In this document: one piece after another, positions 22,023 to 31,245 of the stretch | How the letters are laid out: each line of letters begins with the position of its first letter | Position numbering within the stretch: position 1 is the stretch's first letter | From: an uncultured Oscillospiraceae bacterium | Lineage (GTDB): Bacteria; Bacillota; Clostridia; Oscillospirales; Oscillospiraceae | Length of the DNA: 42,704 nucleotides | Assembly: GCA_944385665.1 (NCBI GenBank) | Contig: CALWYB010000019.1 | Location: 1-42,704 of the forward strand | Direction of reading: 5' to 3' | The notes under the pieces: model-generated | The model's input: the letters and a program-made list of their open reading frames with translations, nothing else | Databases searched by the model: none | What the model was told of the DNA's origin: nothing | Program-made: the position numbers and the translations under genes

Positions 22023-23066
22023 TCAGCCCAGAGACCTGGAGAAAGCGGTGAGGATCACCGCCGCCTGAGCCCGGGTGGTGGAACCGCCGGGGACCAGGGT
22101 GTGGGCGGACATGCCGCTGATGAGGCCCTGGGACACGGCCCAGCTCAGGGACTCCTGCGCCCAGGGGCTGACCGAGGCGGCGTCGGCAAAGGCGGACAGG
22201 TCGGCCCGGCCGCCGTCCAGCTTGCTCTGGAAGCGGGCGTACTGGAAGAGGATGGCGGCCATCTGCTCCCGGGTGATGGCCTCGTCGGGGCGGAAGGCGC
22301 CGTCGGGGTAGCCGGAGACGATGCCGTTGGTGCTGGCCCAGGCCACGCCGGCGGCGTACCAGTCGCTCTGGGACACGTCGGAGAAGGCGGAGCCGCCGGA
22401 CACGGCGGGGCTGCCCGCCAGGCGGTAGAGGATAGTGACGATCATCCCCCGGCTGGTGGCCAGATCGGGGGAGAACTGGCCCTCCCCGGTGCCCGCCATC
22501 AGGCCGTTCTCATAGGCATACTGCACCCCGGCGTAGTACCAAGCGCCCTGGACGACATCGGCAAAGGGGAGGGTGCTGTCTGTGCTGCCCGGGCTGCCGC
22601 CGGAGGTGGAGCCGCCGGTGCTGCTGGTGTCCACGGTGGAATAGATGGTCTCCGCGCTGTCCGCGCCCAGCACTTTCAGACTGGTGGCCTTGGTTACAGT
22701 GAAGGGGGTGCCGTCGTTGGCGGAGAGCACGCCCAGAGTGAGGGCGCCGCTCTGAGTGAGGACGCCAGACTTGGCGGTGACGTAGACGGTGATGTCGGCG
22801 CCGCTCTGCTGGTAGGTGGCGTAGACGCCGGGCAGATCAGCAAGGGCGGCGTCGGCCGTAAAGTCACAGGCGGTGTGGTTGGAGAGGGTAAAGGTGGCCT
22901 GGAGGCTCTGGCAGCCCTCGGGCAGCCGGTCAAAGCCCACGCTCTGGCTGGCGGCCTGCCGGGAGGAGGTCACCAGCCGGGGGCCGCCGGCGGCCGCCGC
23001 CCAGGGAGTGAGGGCGGCGGCCAGCAGGCACAGGGTCAACAGAAGGGCGGAACGTTTACGCAACAT
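22023..23066 (-). CDS. Secreted SLH-domain protein with cohesin-like N-terminal domain
   Basis: 347 residues. A signal peptide (about 1-25, ending WAAAA) is followed by a beta-rich domain of about 110 residues (27-140), a Gly/Ser/Thr linker (STGGSTSGGSPGSTDS) and three SLH domains (about 160-347; GYPDGAFRPDEAITREQMAAI is typical). SLH domains tie the protein to the cell wall. The beta domain has the strand pattern of cohesin or Ig-like folds, with an alternating ITVYVTA...GALTLGVLSAND run. The assignment is tentative. ATG at 23066 is preferred over 23072 because AAGG then has normal spacing. It starts 10 bp after the M60 peptidase gene, so the two are surely one operon, and it may be the surface anchor of that enzyme. 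Confidence 0.85.
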   Translation of the reverse strand: MLRKRSALLLTLCLLAAALTPWAAAAGGPRLVTSSRQAASQSVGFDRLPEGCQSLQATFTLSNHTACDFTADAALADLPGVYATYQQSGADITVYVTAKSGVLTQSGALTLGVLSANDGTPFTVTKATSLKVLGADSAETIYSTVDTSSTGGSTSGGSPGSTDSTLPFADVVQGAWYYAGVQYAYENGLMAGTGEGQFSPDLATSRGMIVTILYRLAGSPAVSGGSAFSDVSQSDWYAAGVAWASTNGIVSGYPDGAFRPDEAITREQMAAILFQYARFQSKLDGGRADLSAFADAASVSPWAQESLSWAVSQGLISGMSAHTLVPGGSTTRAQAAVILTAFSRSLG

Positions 23067-23076
23067 ATTCATCCTT

Positions 23077-26000
23077 TCAGTTCTTTACAGCACTTTTCAG
23101 GTCAATGAGGGGCAGGGATACGGCGTCGTCCTCGTCGCCGCCCTCGGGGAAGCTGAGCCACAGGGTCTGACTGGTGAGGCGCTTGCCCTCGGCGCTGCCC
23201 GGGGTGTCGGTGCGGTAGAAGTTGGCCCGGATCTCCAGGGGGTAGGCGTCGGTGACGCCACTCTGGGTGTTGAGGGCCTTCTCGGCCTCCAAGTCGGGGA
23301 CAAAGAGGAAGAAACCGTCGCTGGTGTCGCTCACCGCGCCGTCGGCGGGGATCTCGGCCAGCAGCAGGCCGTAGCCGTTTATGGCCCGCTCCACGGTGGT
23401 GACGCCGTTGGCCTCGTCCGCCTCAGCGGTGGTGTTGTACCGGGCCTGGATCTCCACGTAGTTGTAGGTGGGATCGCCCCGGTAGGTGCCCAGGATCACC
23501 AGGGTACCGGACTTGATGACTTGATCGTCCTCAGTGCCGTAGTGGTAATCCTCCTTCAGTACGCCCACCGCGGCCCCCTCGTAGAAATCCACCCGGTCGC
23601 CGGGGTAGTCCAGCAGCTGGACCTGGGCGTCCTGGGGGATGCCGGTGAGGGTCAGGGAGGTGACAGAGTAGGTCCAGATGCGGGTGTCGCTGGGGTCGGC
23701 GCCCGGCTTGGTGAAGTAGGCCGCCAGTTCGGTGCCGGACAGAGTGCCGGTCTTGGCAGTGACCGCCTCGTCCTTGCCGGACACCTGGGCGGAGACGGTA
23801 TACTGGCCGCTCATGGTGCTCTGGCTGGTGAGCTTGAGGCCGGTGACGTTCACCGCCCCGCTCTTCATGGTGATGGTGACGGTGGTGCCGTCCCGCTCCA
23901 GGGTGTACAGGTCAGGGGAGATGGTCTTGTCGTAGGCAACCCGGACCTCGTTGCTCTCGGCCTCGTCGCCCAGGTTGCCCAGCTTGTCCACGGGCACCAC
24001 GGAGTAGGTGTAGGCCAGGTTGTTGGCGGCACCCAGGTCGTCCACATAGGTGCTCTCGGTGGTAAAGGCGATGGCCTTGCCGTTGCGGCGGATCTCATAG
24101 CCCAGAATCTGGTCGCCGTCGGTGTGGGAGATGGTCAGGGTGACCTTGGACTCGCTCACCGAGGCGGAGACGGAGGCGGAGCCGCTGGCGGCGCTGCTGC
24201 TCTGGAGCCGCCAAGTGCGGGAGGCGTCGCTGAGATACCAGATGGCACGGTTCTCGGCGGGGTAATCGTCCAGAATGTCCTTCACGCCGTCGCTGAGGGT
24301 CATGCCCCAGCGGGTAAAGAACTCCGTGAGGTCCTTTTTGGCCACCTTGGAGGCAATGAGGGCCACCCGCTCGTCGTAGGAGTAGCCGCTGCCGTACTCG
24401 CCCGACTTCCACAGCTTGAAGAATTTATTGTAGAAGGCCAGGGGCTGGGCGGCCTCGTCATAGGCCAGGTGGAGCTGCCAGTACATACCCAGCTGGACGA
24501 ACACATTGTTGGCGGCGCCGGGGCGGCCCTGGGCCACCTTGTCAAAGATCTGAGCCCAGCGGCCATCGGCGGTGAGGCGGGTGTCCAGGGTCATGGAGCT
24601 GCCGTCCCAGGCCTGGAGAGCCAGGGAGTAGAGGTTGTTGGTGATCTCGGCCCGGCCCAGCTTGTCCATGTTGTGGCCGATCTCGTGGGCGATGCCCCAG
24701 CCGAACAGGCCGTTGGCCTGACCGGCCCCGGTGGCAGAGGTGGGCTTGCCCTGAGCCAGGGCGGAGGTGGAGCCGTACTCCACGCCGATGTGGTTTCCGG
24801 CGGCGTACATGAAGGCGCCGGCAAACATGCGCATGTAGCGGATGTTCTGGCGGGTGGTTATGGGGTACTGGTAGCCGGTGAGGGCGGCGTTCGAGGGGAT
24901 GATGCCCTGCACCTGGTTGGCGATGAACAGCTCCTCCTCCCAGGCTAGAATATTCTGGTACATGGTTTCCGCCATGGTGTTCTCGTCGTTGCCCACGCCC
25001 TTCAGGCCGGCAAGAACCTGGTCGGCGGGGAGGGACAGGAGCACGCTGGGGGTGGAGATCTCAGTGGCGTTGCGAATGTCGGTGGTGAGCTGAGCGCCGG
25101 ACAGGCCGGACACGTAGGTGTTCAGGGCCTGGACATAGGCGCGGATGGCATCTTTCCGGGCGGAGTCACTCATAGTGTACCAGCCGGACAGCTCCAGCAC
25201 CGGCATGGAGAACACATTGCTGTCTCCCCGCACCTGGACCTTGATCTGCTCCGGATGGCTGCCGCCATAGGTCAGATAGAGCACGCCGCCCCGGGGGTCG
25301 GTGAGGCTGCCGATCTTCTCCACGGTGATGTAGTTGCGGCCGTTTTTCAGGGCCACAGGGCTGCCCTTCCACACGCCGGACTCGCCGTAGAACTGGGTGG
25401 GCACCACATAGACCGCGGCGTCGTCGGGCAGCTCTGCATAGACGGCCACGGTGGCGCCCGCCTTGGCGGTCACGCCCAGGGGCTGCAGGTCGCTGGCGGT
25501 CTGCCCGGCGGCCTGGTCGGCGGCGGCAGAGGCGCTGCGGCTCTGGAAGTCGTTCTTCACCACGCCAAGGGCGTCGCTGTCCTTGTCCAGCAGGGCCTGG
25601 GCCAGGTTCAGCTCGTCGGTAAGCCGGGCCAGGTCGATGTAGTAGCTGCCCAGGGCGCTGAGGCGGTCCTTCAGGGCAGTGATGTCCCCCTGCTGTACGG
25701 TGCCCTTTAGGGCGGTAAAGGTGCCGTCGGTGAAGAGGGCGGAAATGTCCTCAGAGAGGGTGTCGCTGTCATAGAAGGCGATCTCGGAGATGCTCACCCG
25801 GGGGCCGCCGGTCTTCTCGCCCAGGGCCAGAGTGACGCTCTTCACGCCCTTGGTCTCCGGGAAGGAGACGATGTAGTAGTTGCTGCCGGTGATGTTGATG
25901 CCCTCCCGGTAGTAGGTGGCCAGGGTTTCTCCGCCCTCCCCCTTCAGGGTGACGGTGTAGTTGCCGATGCGGTTTTTGTAGGCGTTGTCCAGATAGGGCA

Positions 26001-27924
26001 CCAGCAGCAGGTAGTTCATGTCATGGGTGGTGCGGAAGGTGTAGGTGATGGCGCTGCTGTCCCACCAGGTGGCGGCCACCCAGTAGGTGTTGGGGTCGTT
26101 GTCGGTGAGATCCTTCACCGTGAAGGTGGGGCAGAGGCTCTTGTTCACGTTGCTGGGGGTGGCCATGACCACAGAGGTGAGCTCCCCGCTGTCAATGCGG
26201 TTGGTCTCGGGCAGCTGGGGCATGGTGAAGCCCTCCTTCTCCGGAGCGCCGGAGGCAATGGCGGAGTAGGGGCCCACACCCTTGTGGTTGCCCGCCTTCA
26301 CCGCCACTTCATAGGTGGTGCCGTTGGTCAGGCCGGTGATGACGGAACTGGTGGCGGTGGTATTGCCGCCCCAGGCCTGGAAGCCCTCGGTGCCCGCCTG
26401 CCGGTAAAATACCTGATAGAAGGCGGCGTCCTTGGTCTTGCCCCAGCTCAGCCGCAGAGCGCCGTCCGCCGCCTCAATCTTCAGATTGGAGGGGGCGCCG
26501 GGCACGGTGGCGGCCAGAGGGGTGGCGGAGAGCAGAGCGGAGGGGGTGCCGCTCCAGTCGCCGCTCACGGCGGTGACCTGGAAGTAGTAGGTGGTGCTGT
26601 TCTCCAGGTCGGAGATCACCAGGCGGTTGGTGGAGGCTCCGGCGCTCTTGGTGAGAGCGTTTTTATCGGTGCCGTACTTCACGGTGTAGCCGGTGACGTT
26701 GGGAAGGCTGTCCCACACCAGGGTGACCTCTCCGTCGCCCACGGTGGCGGCCAGGCCCTTCACCTGAGTGTCCGCCTTGGTCTCCTCCGACACGATGTCC
26801 TTCAGGAACTCGATCTGGGTGACGGTGGCAAACGCGGGTTTTTCGCCGGTCTGGCCCGCCACCTGGCTGACTTGGATGGTGACCTTCTTCACGGCCACCT
26901 TGGCGCCCAGATTGATGGTCACCACGCTCTGGCCGGCGGAGCGGGTGATGGCGTACACGCCATCGGGGGCGGAGGCGTCAAAGGGGATCTCCAGGGTCTT
27001 GCCCTCCTCGGTCTCCACCAGGGCGGTTCCCTTCTGGATGGCGCCGTCGGCGCTGGGAGAGGCGATGGAGATCTCGCTCATGGTCACCGCCTCGTCAAAG
27101 GCGATGGGGATGGACAGCTCTTCCGCGTCCTCCGCGGGCTTGAGGGTGACGGCGGAGTCCCGGTTGGTGAACAGGTCGGAGAGGTCCCCCTCCACCTCCA
27201 GCTTGCCGCTGTCCACCTGGGCGGAGACGATGGCGGCGGTGGACAGGACCCGGGGGGTACCCTCCACGTCCATCATCTTGTTGACGTAGGACAGGTCGGT
27301 GACGTCCACCACCCCGTCGCCGTTGAGATCATAGGTGTCCAGGGCGTCGCTTCTGCCCAGGTGGGCGGACATCTCCTCCCGGTCGTGGGCGGTGACCGCG
27401 CCGTCTCCGTCCACGTCGCCCAGGGAGAAGGTGCCGTCGGCGGTGCTCAGGAGCACGTGCTGGGAGTAGTCCCGGAGCGCTACTGGGACCGAACAGGGGG
27501 TGTAGCCCTCACCGGTGACAGTCATGGTGTAGTCCCCCACAGGCAGGCCGGAGAGGACCACCTCATAGGCGCCCATCTGCTGCTCGGTGGTGAGGGGGGC
27601 GCCCTGGGCGTTTTGCGCCTCCACCGAGACGGCCACGCCGTCGGTACCGGTGGCCCCGCCGCCGCTGAGGGGGATGGTCATATGTTTGCTGCCGCCGGTC
27701 AGGGCAAGCTGAATGTTGCGGCGTTTGACCTCCTGGGTCCTCTGGGGCAGAGAGAAGGTGAGGGTCAGGGCGATGGAGCCGGTGGTCTGCCCCGTCTGCA
27801 GCACGGAGCTCTCCGGGCGGCTGGCCGCAGCAGCGGTGGGAAGCCAGGCAGAGCAGGAGGAGCCCACCAGGGCCAGGCTGAGCAGGCCCGAGGTCAGTCG
27901 TCGAAGCTGGGTCAAATCATTCAT
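23077..27924 (-). CDS. Secreted M60-family (mucin-type) metallopeptidase with dockerin-like, Fn3 and discoidin modules
   Basis: 1615 residues. After a signal peptide (about 1-33) come a beta domain, a dockerin-like pair of EF-hand loops (DVDGDGAVTAHD 170-181 and DLNGDGVVDVTD 199-210), a discoidin-like region (about 240-385), two Fn3 domains (about 388-565), an F5/8-type carbohydrate-binding domain (about 570-720) and the M60 catalytic region. The zinc site is HEIGH (His1080, Glu1081, His1084) with Glu1093 as third ligand (HExxH-x8-E). A further Fn3 lies at about 1240-1330. M60 enzymes cut O-glycosylated mucins. No sorting signal or SLH domain is present, so attachment would need a partner. 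ATG at 27924 touches its AAGG; TTG at 27915 is a spaced alternative. Confidence 0.92.
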   Translation of the reverse strand: MNDLTQLRRLTSGLLSLALVGSSCSAWLPTAAAASRPESSVLQTGQTTGSIALTLTFSLPQRTQEVKRRNIQLALTGGSKHMTIPLSGGGATGTDGVAVSVEAQNAQGAPLTTEQQMGAYEVVLSGLPVGDYTMTVTGEGYTPCSVPVALRDYSQHVLLSTADGTFSLGDVDGDGAVTAHDREEMSAHLGRSDALDTYDLNGDGVVDVTDLSYVNKMMDVEGTPRVLSTAAIVSAQVDSGKLEVEGDLSDLFTNRDSAVTLKPAEDAEELSIPIAFDEAVTMSEISIASPSADGAIQKGTALVETEEGKTLEIPFDASAPDGVYAITRSAGQSVVTINLGAKVAVKKVTIQVSQVAGQTGEKPAFATVTQIEFLKDIVSEETKADTQVKGLAATVGDGEVTLVWDSLPNVTGYTVKYGTDKNALTKSAGASTNRLVISDLENSTTYYFQVTAVSGDWSGTPSALLSATPLAATVPGAPSNLKIEAADGALRLSWGKTKDAAFYQVFYRQAGTEGFQAWGGNTTATSSVITGLTNGTTYEVAVKAGNHKGVGPYSAIASGAPEKEGFTMPQLPETNRIDSGELTSVVMATPSNVNKSLCPTFTVKDLTDNDPNTYWVAATWWDSSAITYTFRTTHDMNYLLLVPYLDNAYKNRIGNYTVTLKGEGGETLATYYREGINITGSNYYIVSFPETKGVKSVTLALGEKTGGPRVSISEIAFYDSDTLSEDISALFTDGTFTALKGTVQQGDITALKDRLSALGSYYIDLARLTDELNLAQALLDKDSDALGVVKNDFQSRSASAAADQAAGQTASDLQPLGVTAKAGATVAVYAELPDDAAVYVVPTQFYGESGVWKGSPVALKNGRNYITVEKIGSLTDPRGGVLYLTYGGSHPEQIKVQVRGDSNVFSMPVLELSGWYTMSDSARKDAIRAYVQALNTYVSGLSGAQLTTDIRNATEISTPSVLLSLPADQVLAGLKGVGNDENTMAETMYQNILAWEEELFIANQVQGIIPSNAALTGYQYPITTRQNIRYMRMFAGAFMYAAGNHIGVEYGSTSALAQGKPTSATGAGQANGLFGWGIAHEIGHNMDKLGRAEITNNLYSLALQAWDGSSMTLDTRLTADGRWAQIFDKVAQGRPGAANNVFVQLGMYWQLHLAYDEAAQPLAFYNKFFKLWKSGEYGSGYSYDERVALIASKVAKKDLTEFFTRWGMTLSDGVKDILDDYPAENRAIWYLSDASRTWRLQSSSAASGSASVSASVSESKVTLTISHTDGDQILGYEIRRNGKAIAFTTESTYVDDLGAANNLAYTYSVVPVDKLGNLGDEAESNEVRVAYDKTISPDLYTLERDGTTVTITMKSGAVNVTGLKLTSQSTMSGQYTVSAQVSGKDEAVTAKTGTLSGTELAAYFTKPGADPSDTRIWTYSVTSLTLTGIPQDAQVQLLDYPGDRVDFYEGAAVGVLKEDYHYGTEDDQVIKSGTLVILGTYRGDPTYNYVEIQARYNTTAEADEANGVTTVERAINGYGLLLAEIPADGAVSDTSDGFFLFVPDLEAEKALNTQSGVTDAYPLEIRANFYRTDTPGSAEGKRLTSQTLWLSFPEGGDEDDAVSLPLIDLKSAVKN

Positions 27925-28006
27925 CCTTTCCAAAATGTTGTGATTGCATGAGAAGACTGCCTGTCCCCTACGTGAGTGGAACAGGAAAACAGCCTTGCAT
28001 CGCCGG

Positions 28007-28035
28007 ATTATACGGAAAGAATCCCAGGGTTTCAA
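28007..28035 (-). promoter_or_regulatory. Strong promoter of the M60-SLH operon
   Basis: On the minus strand TTGAAA (28030-28035) and TATAAT (28007-28012) are spaced by 17 bp, close to consensus. The leader is about 75 nt. Apart from this and the lysR terminator, 27925-28257 is empty. Confidence 0.85.
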
Positions 28036-28174
28036 TGACAAATTGGATACAAAACAGAGCCGGAGACTATTTTCGTGAAGATAGTAAAAATGTTCGTTAA
28101 AACCTACTAAAATTGTGGGATATCAAACAAGAAAGACGCTGCCAAATGGGAAAAAGTCCTTGGACTGATTTTCC

Positions 28175-28234
28175 AAAAAGAAAGGCCTGAGCCCCCTTGC
28201 CCGAAGAAGGTTTTTCGGGCTTGGAGGTTCAGGC
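28175..28234 (-). terminator. Terminator of the lysR-type gene
   Basis: On the minus strand GCCTGA (28229-28234) pairs with TCAGGC (28185-28190) outside the inner stem GCCCGAA / TTCGGGC, and CTTTCTTTTT follows. Confidence 0.75.
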
Positions 28235-28257
28235 AGCCGGAAATAGGGAGGGGCGGA

Positions 28258-29208
28258 TCAGGAATCTTCCGGGCGGGGGAAGGTGAGAAAGTCCTGCTGG
28301 GCGATCTGGTTTTGAAGGACCTGGATAAAATCGGCCACCTGGGGGGCCAGATAGGCGTCTTTCCGGCGGATAATGTAGTAGTCAATAAAGGCATTTGGGT
28401 CCCCGGCGAGAAAATAAGAGATGGGCTTGGAGTAGGAAAAATGTTGAATATACCCCAAAAAGTTGAAGGCGATGCCCAGGCCCTCCGCCGCCATCTGGGC
28501 GGCCGCCTCCAGGTTTTCCAGCAGGTAGCAGCGGGTGGGGTGGATGCCCGCATAGGCCAGTGCCTGGTCGGTGTACATCCGGGAGGACTGGTCGGGCAGC
28601 TGGAGGATGAAGGTCTCCCCGGCAAACAGGGACAGGTCGATCCAGGGCAGGGAGCAGCCGGGGAGCGTGACGGCCTGAGAGGCCAGGGGGTGAAGGGGGG
28701 AGAGCACCGCCACCAGCCGGTCCCGGTAGAAGGGAAGAAAGTCCAGGACGGGGGAGGTGCTGGTCTGGTTGTTGATAATTAGATCCACTTCCCCGTTTAT
28801 CAGCAGATGAAACAATTCTTCTGAGCTTCCTTCGTATATTTTGACATCTACCTTGGGGTGGAGAATATTCAGCTCCCGCAGGGCGGCGGGCAGCAGGTAG
28901 GTGGTGCGCCGGGGATGGAGCCCCAGACGCACCACGCCCCGCTCCCCGTGCTTCAGACTGGACAGCTGGGATTCCCACTGCCGGTTGAGGAAGGTCATCT
29001 CCTGGGCGTAGCGGATATAGGCCTTCCCCACCTCCGTGGGCACAAATTTTTTGCCTAACCGGTTGAACAGGGGGACGCCCAGACTCTGCTCCAGGGAACT
29101 GAGGAAGACGCTGAGGGTAGGGGGCGAGACCCGGAGAAACTCCGCCGCCCCCTTTAAACTCTGAAATTTGGCAATGGCCAGGACGTATTCCTGTTCCCGC
29201 AGATTCAT
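28258..29208 (-). CDS. LysR-family transcriptional regulator
   Basis: 316 residues, the family's normal length. An N-terminal winged helix-turn-helix (about 1-60; FQSLKGAAEFLRVSPPTLSVFLSSLEQSLGVPLF is recognisable in part) is followed by a periplasmic-binding-protein-like effector domain (about 90-300). ATG at 29208 follows AAAGGGAG. It is transcribed away from arginase across a 167-bp gap with paired T-N11-A palindromes, so it probably regulates arginase and perhaps itself. Arginine, ornithine or a related amino acid is a plausible effector, by analogy with ArgP/RocR logic, but this is a guess. Confidence 0.93.
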   Translation of the reverse strand: MNLREQEYVLAIAKFQSLKGAAEFLRVSPPTLSVFLSSLEQSLGVPLFNRLGKKFVPTEVGKAYIRYAQEMTFLNRQWESQLSSLKHGERGVVRLGLHPRRTTYLLPAALRELNILHPKVDVKIYEGSSEELFHLLINGEVDLIINNQTSTSPVLDFLPFYRDRLVAVLSPLHPLASQAVTLPGCSLPWIDLSLFAGETFILQLPDQSSRMYTDQALAYAGIHPTRCYLLENLEAAAQMAAEGLGIAFNFLGYIQHFSYSKPISYFLAGDPNAFIDYYIIRRKDAYLAPQVADFIQVLQNQIAQQDFLTFPRPEDS

Positions 29209-29232
29209 GGGTGTTCCGCTCCCTTTTTGTAA

Positions 29233-29266
29233 ATTAGTTTCTAGCTAATATTATATTAAAAATAAT
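29233..29266. promoter_or_regulatory. Two adjacent LysR-type operator palindromes
   Basis: ATTAG-N7-CTAAT (29233-29249) and ATTAT-N7-ATAAT (29250-29266) are consecutive 5-7-5 inverted repeats of the T-N11-A kind, centred 17 bp apart. The second ends 4 bp before the arginase -35, a common activation arrangement. Confidence 0.55.
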
Positions 29267-29270
29267 GTAT

Positions 29271-29299
29271 TTGACGCAAGAATATAAGTGAATTATTTT
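29271..29299 (+). promoter_or_regulatory. Promoter of the arginase gene
   Basis: TTGACG (29271-29276) and TATTTT (29294-29299) are 17 bp apart. The good -35 and imperfect -10 fit control by an activator. Confidence 0.6.
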
Positions 29300-29375
29300 A
29301 TAAAATATAGAGACAAATCTGCACCCATGGGAACAATGAACCCTGGGGTCTATTTTAAGAATGAGGTGAGCAGCA

Positions 29376-30266
29376 ATGCAGCGTATGGTTGATTTAGTTG
29401 GTGTACAGATGGATTTCGGCGCCTCCAAGCGCGGCGTCAATATGGGTCCCATGGCCATCCGCTATGCCGGATTGGCCGAGGGCCTGGAGAAGATGGGCTT
29501 CCAGGTGGAAAACCTGGGGGACATTGTGCCCGCTCCCAAGGGAGCGACCAAGCCTACTCTGCGCAACTATGAGCAGGTGGTGGACGTGAACCACCGCCTC
29601 TACGACACCGTCTATCGGTCCCTGGAGCAGGGTCACTTCCCTGTAGTGCTGGGCGGCGACCACAGCATTGCGGCGGGCAGCATCTCTGCGGTGTCCAAGT
29701 TCTACGGCTCCATCGGCGTCATCTGGGTGGACGCCCACGGAGACTGGAACAACGAGGAGAGCAGCCAGACCGGCAATATGCACGGCATGCCCTTCTCCGC
29801 CGTGTGCGGCTACGGCCCCAACTGCATGGTGGACTTCGGTCAGGGTCCCGTCTTTGTGGATGTGGCCCACTGCGTGCAGATCGGCGGCCGGGACATTGAC
29901 ACCGAGGAGCGGGCGCGCATGAAGAAGGCCGGCGTGACCATCTTCCCCATCGACATGATCGATCAGCTGGGCATGGCGGAGGTGATTCGCCGGGCGGTGG
30001 AGGTGGCCGGCACCGGCACCAAGGGCATCCACCTGAGCTTTGACGTGGACGCCATCACCCCCGAGGCCGCCCCCGGCACCGGCACCGTGGTCCACAGCGG
30101 CCTGACCACCCGGGAGGCCTTCCTGCTGGTGGAGACCATCGCCCGGTCCAAGAAGCTGCTGTCCATGGACATGGTGGAGGTCAACCCCATCCTGGATGAG
30201 CGGAACAAGACGGGCATCCTGGCCTCCGAGCTGGTCCAGTCTGCCCTGGGAAAAGTGGTATATTAA
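29376..30266 (+). CDS. rocF: Arginase
   Basis: 296 residues. It hydrolyses arginine to ornithine and urea with two Mn2+ ions. The metal site is complete: His96 in GGDHS, DAHGD at 119-123, and SFDVDAITP later. PGTGT...GLTTREA and the terminal EVNPILDERNKT are characteristic of arginase, not agmatinase. ATG at 29376 follows AGGTGAG. A strong terminator follows. No ornithine-using gene is adjacent, so the fate of ornithine is not shown here. Control by the divergent LysR protein is likely. Confidence 0.9.
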   Translation: MQRMVDLVGVQMDFGASKRGVNMGPMAIRYAGLAEGLEKMGFQVENLGDIVPAPKGATKPTLRNYEQVVDVNHRLYDTVYRSLEQGHFPVVLGGDHSIAAGSISAVSKFYGSIGVIWVDAHGDWNNEESSQTGNMHGMPFSAVCGYGPNCMVDFGQGPVFVDVAHCVQIGGRDIDTEERARMKKAGVTIFPIDMIDQLGMAEVIRRAVEVAGTGTKGIHLSFDVDAITPEAAPGTGTVVHSGLTTREAFLLVETIARSKKLLSMDMVEVNPILDERNKTGILASELVQSALGKVVY

Positions 30267-30277
30267 ACGCACATACA

Positions 30278-30319
30278 ACATGCGGCGGGGAGGGCGATTC
30301 CTCCCCGCCGCATGTTTTT
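30278..30319 (+). terminator. Terminator after arginase
   Basis: A perfect 16-bp stem (30278-30293 with 30300-30315) is followed by TTTTTG. Confidence 0.93.
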
Positions 30320-30369
30320 GTCTCCCATCCAATATAGATAACTAGAATCTGCGATGGGAGATGATGGGA

Positions 30370-31155
30370 ATGACAAAACACTTCCGTGCTGTTCGGATCG
30401 TACTGATGAGAAAGAAGTGGTGGACGGCAATCGCCTGTCTGTGTCTGGCCGCCCTGATATTCGGGGTGGTCAACTACTACCCCGCCGCGGTGGGGGCCTC
30501 CGCCTCGGTGCGGCAGCTGCCCATCTACTGTGTGCAGCGGGATCAGAAGCTGATCTCCATCAGCTTTGACGCCGCCTGGGGCAACGAGGACACCCAGCAG
30601 CTCATCGATATCCTGGGCCGCTATGGAGTGAAGGCCACCTTTTTCGTGGTAGGTTCCTGGGTGGATAAATACCCCGAGTCCGTGAAAGCCCTTGCCGACG
30701 CGGGCCACGAGGTGATGAACCACTCCAACACCCACGCCCACTACCCCCAGCTCACCGCCCAGGAGGTGGTGGCCGACCTCAACGCCTGCAACGACAAGAT
30801 CGAGGCGGTCACGGGCGTGCGGCCCACCCTGGTGCGCATGCCCTACGGGGACTACGACGACAAGTCGGTGCAGGCCGCCCGGTCTATCGGCATGGAGCCC
30901 ATCCAGTGGGATGTGGACAGCCTGGACTGGAAGGAGATCTCGGCGGAAGAGATCACCCAGCGGGTGACCAGCAAGGTGGGGCCGGGGTCCATCGTCCTCT
31001 TCCACAACGCCGCCCTCCACACCCCGGAGGCCCTGCCCGCCATTCTGGAACAGCTGACCCAGGAGGGGTACACCTTTGTGCCCATCTCCCAGCTTATCCT
31101 CACCGGGGAGTACTCCATTGACCACACCGGACGCCAGTGCCCCTGCCAGAGCTAG
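30370..31155 (+). CDS. PdaB-like polysaccharide deacetylase (CE4)
   Basis: 261 residues from ATG 30370, or 264 from 30361; I prefer 30370 because GGGAG then lies at normal distance. One N-terminal membrane segment (about 13-35) exposes a CE4 NodB domain (about 55-245). SFDAAWGNEDTQ and NHSNTHAHYP are the metal-site motifs, with the HxxxH pair intact. The second Asp of the usual TFDDG motif is replaced by Ala, as in the PdaB/YlxY sporulation subgroup. Such enzymes act on peptidoglycan or related polymer outside the membrane. Sporulation timing is inferred from the subgroup only. No promoter of its own is obvious. Confidence 0.82.
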   Translation: MTKHFRAVRIVLMRKKWWTAIACLCLAALIFGVVNYYPAAVGASASVRQLPIYCVQRDQKLISISFDAAWGNEDTQQLIDILGRYGVKATFFVVGSWVDKYPESVKALADAGHEVMNHSNTHAHYPQLTAQEVVADLNACNDKIEAVTGVRPTLVRMPYGDYDDKSVQAARSIGMEPIQWDVDSLDWKEISAEEITQRVTSKVGPGSIVLFHNAALHTPEALPAILEQLTQEGYTFVPISQLILTGEYSIDHTGRQCPCQS

Positions 31156-31161
31156 GGTGCG

Positions 31162-31190
31162 TTGCAAAGACAGGCCGGACAAGGTATAAT
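31162..31190 (+). promoter_or_regulatory. Strong promoter of the TetR gene
   Basis: TTGCAA (31162-31167) and TATAAT (31185-31190) spaced by 17 bp. Confidence 0.85.
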
Positions 31191-31194
31191 GGGG

Positions 31195-31213
31195 GACTGC
31201 GGGACTTGTCCCG
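31195..31213 (+). promoter_or_regulatory. Candidate TetR operator at its own promoter
   Basis: CGGGAC-TT-GTCCCG (31200-31213) is an inverted repeat just after the -10. It overlaps GACTGCGG (31195-31202), an 8-mer also found after the AbgT promoter (31971-31978). Confidence 0.4.
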
Positions 31214-31245
31214 GAATCCACGAGAAGAGAGAAAGGACCGCGGCC

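Noticed and set aside
30361-30369. Deacetylase start at 30361
   Set aside because: It directly abuts the GGGAG ribosome site with no spacing; 30370 is better placed.
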